NCBI GenBank assembly: GCA_040880025.1
Contig: JBBDJD010000021.1
Span: forward strand, 1 to 64,000
Direction of reading: 5' to 3'
Origin: RCIO01 sp040880025
GTDB lineage: Bacteria; Pseudomonadota; Alphaproteobacteria; Rhizobiales; Rhizobiaceae
DNA: 64,000 nt
Below, piece by piece: positions 63,255 through 64,000 of the stretch. Each line of letters starts with the position of its first letter. Position 1 is the stretch's first letter. Made by a program: the position numbers and the translations under genes. Below the pieces are notes generated by a model. The model was not told the origin of the DNA. It worked only from the letters and a program-made list of their open reading frames with translations, and ran no database searches.

Positions 63255-63272
63255 ACCTGCAACGTTACAGAT
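63255..63272. promoter_or_regulatory. LacI-type operator, proximal to regulator gene
   Basis: ACCTGCAACGTTACAGAT, two mismatches from the perfect operator at 63552-63569; about 80 bp upstream of the LacI start, suited to autoregulation. Confidence 0.6.
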
Positions 63273-63551
63273 TATTGTGCAGCGCGGAACGTGAATTCCT
63301 CACGCAGCCATTTATCATTCCGATTCGCAGCGGGCGGGCTTGTCTCAGAGGTCCGGAAGCGTGCGGTGCAAAATTATGAGAAAACAGAGCGTTGCGGCCA
63401 AATGCAGTCGAACATGCTGCGCCGCACAATCGATTGGACGCATTTGAATCGATTCAGTCTGGAGCATTCACCTTAATTTCGAGTCGCGAAAAAAATCGCT
63501 CCGATTCGCATCGAGTCTGTTGCGCCCCCCACTTCATTCGCTTAACGTCCC
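63273..63551. other. Non-coding spacer between the two LacI operators
   Basis: No gene seen. It contains two AATCGATT copies (63428-63435 and 63447-63454), 19 bp apart, the second inside the palindrome GAATCGATTC, and an A-rich tract (GCGAAAAAAATCGC) near 63487. The promoter of the sugar-binding protein gene should lie at its right end. Confidence 0.4.
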
Positions 63552-63569
63552 ATCTGTAACGTTACAGAT
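63552..63569. promoter_or_regulatory. Perfect LacI-type operator before the sugar-binding protein gene
   Basis: ATCTGTAACGTTACAGAT is an 18-bp perfect palindrome 15 bp before the ATG at 63585, so it likely lies just downstream of the transcription start. Confidence 0.78.
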
Positions 63570-63584
63570 TCAGGGAGGACTGTG

Positions 63585-64000
63585 ATGAATTATCGTACAT
63601 TGACCGCTGCGTTCGCCGCCTCGGTCGCACTCAACTTTGCCGGCCCGGCCAACGCCGTTGACCTCGAGGTCACGCACTGGTGGACCTCCGGTGGCGAGGC
63701 AGCTGCCGTTGCCGAATTCGCCAAAGCCTTCGACGCAACCGGAAACAAATGGATCGACGGCGCTATCGCCGGTTCCGGCGGCGTTGCCCGCCCGATCATG
63801 ATTAGCCGTATTACCGGCGGCGACCCAATGGCCGCCACGCAGTTCAACCACGGCCGTCAGGCCGAGGAACTCGTTGAGGCGGGCCTCATGCTCGACCTTA
63901 CCGAACTGGCCGAGAAGGAAGGCTGGAAGGACATCGTCCATCCGTCTTCCCTGCTCGACAGCTGCACGCTCGACGGCCGCATCTACTGTGTGCCGGTCAA
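63585..64000 (+). CDS. Sugar ABC transporter binding protein (5' part, runs off window)
   Basis: The first 138 codons are in the window. Signal peptide about 1-24 (FAGPANA). Then VTHWWTSGGEAAAVAEFAKAF, typical of family 1 binding proteins for monosaccharides such as glucose/mannose (GtsA-like), and MISRITGGDPMAATQFNHG. ATG with GGGAGGAC upstream. Controlled by the divergent LacI regulator, judging from the palindrome at 63552. The rest of the transporter lies beyond the window. Confidence 0.88.
   Translation, partial: MNYRTLTAAFAASVALNFAGPANAVDLEVTHWWTSGGEAAAVAEFAKAFDATGNKWIDGAIAGSGGVARPIMISRITGGDPMAATQFNHGRQAEELVEAGLMLDLTELAEKEGWKDIVHPSSLLDSCTLDGRIYCVPV

Overview
The window is GC-rich (low-to-mid 60s percent by eye), densely coding DNA of alphaproteobacterial type, most likely Hyphomicrobiales/Phyllobacteriaceae (a Mesorhizobium-like soil or aquatic rhizobial relative). 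Supporting signs are the C4-pathway 5-aminolevulinate synthase, the aglEFGAK alpha-glucoside cluster with AglR, a sitABCD-type operon beside a Fur/Mur-like gene, alphaproteobacterial curlin/CsgH genes, and a urease operon with interspersed small genes. I see no phage genes, IS elements or CRISPR array.

Layout: 1-54 truncated tRNA-Arg; 341-2809 serine hydrolase and a GST; 3012-11730 urease operon (ureD-A-hupE/ureJ-B // two minus-strand secreted proteins // ureC-ABM-GST-ureE-yrhK-ureF-DUF3995-ureG); 11791-13879 aldolase, P-loop kinase, D-lyxose isomerase; 14030-17613 orphan TRAP binding protein, unknown ORF, GntR regulator, MetE-like protein; 17851-19065 hemA with an FNR-type box; 19135-26905 pncA diverging from a tightly coupled six-gene operon (molybdo-hydroxylase FAD subunit, fused Fe-S/Moco subunit, 6-hydroxynicotinate reductase-like protein, UPF0280, DUF1185, MarR); 27080-28602 curlin, CsgH, curlin; 28606-33991 membrane protein, hydantoinase HyuB/HyuA and, divergent, ferredoxin-NADP reductase; 34027-34908 MNT/HepT module and a stand-alone Lrp-type RAM domain; 35000-43057 aglR and aglEFGAK; 43172-48183 branched-chain 2-oxoacid dehydrogenase (E1a, E1b, E2, E3); 48203-51102 pncB and a membrane protein; 51259-55959 Liv-type ABC transporter; 55941-60073 manganese/iron ABC transporter and Fur-family regulator; 60070-60475 hydrolase pseudogene; 60625-63173 6-phosphogluconate dehydrogenase and LacI regulator; 63585-64000 start of a sugar-binding protein.

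The most interesting reading is a dispersed regulon. A palindromic operator (consensus ATTTGYATACNARTRAAT) lies at three promoters: pncA/molybdo-hydroxylase operon, hyuAB/ferredoxin-NADP reductase, and the Liv-type transporter. Together these genes could form a nicotinate or related N-heterocycle pathway: uptake, deamidation by PncA, hydroxylation at C6, reductive dearomatisation by a 6-hydroxynicotinate reductase homologue, and lactam ring opening by HyuAB. UPF0280 (ApbE-like superfamily) and DUF1185 are the undescribed partners. The gene families are well supported; the pathway and its regulation are inference. Other points are split curlin genes with an 11-residue repeat and a shared upstream direct repeat, two AglR-type operators 210 bp apart, and strong hairpins at both binding-protein/permease junctions.
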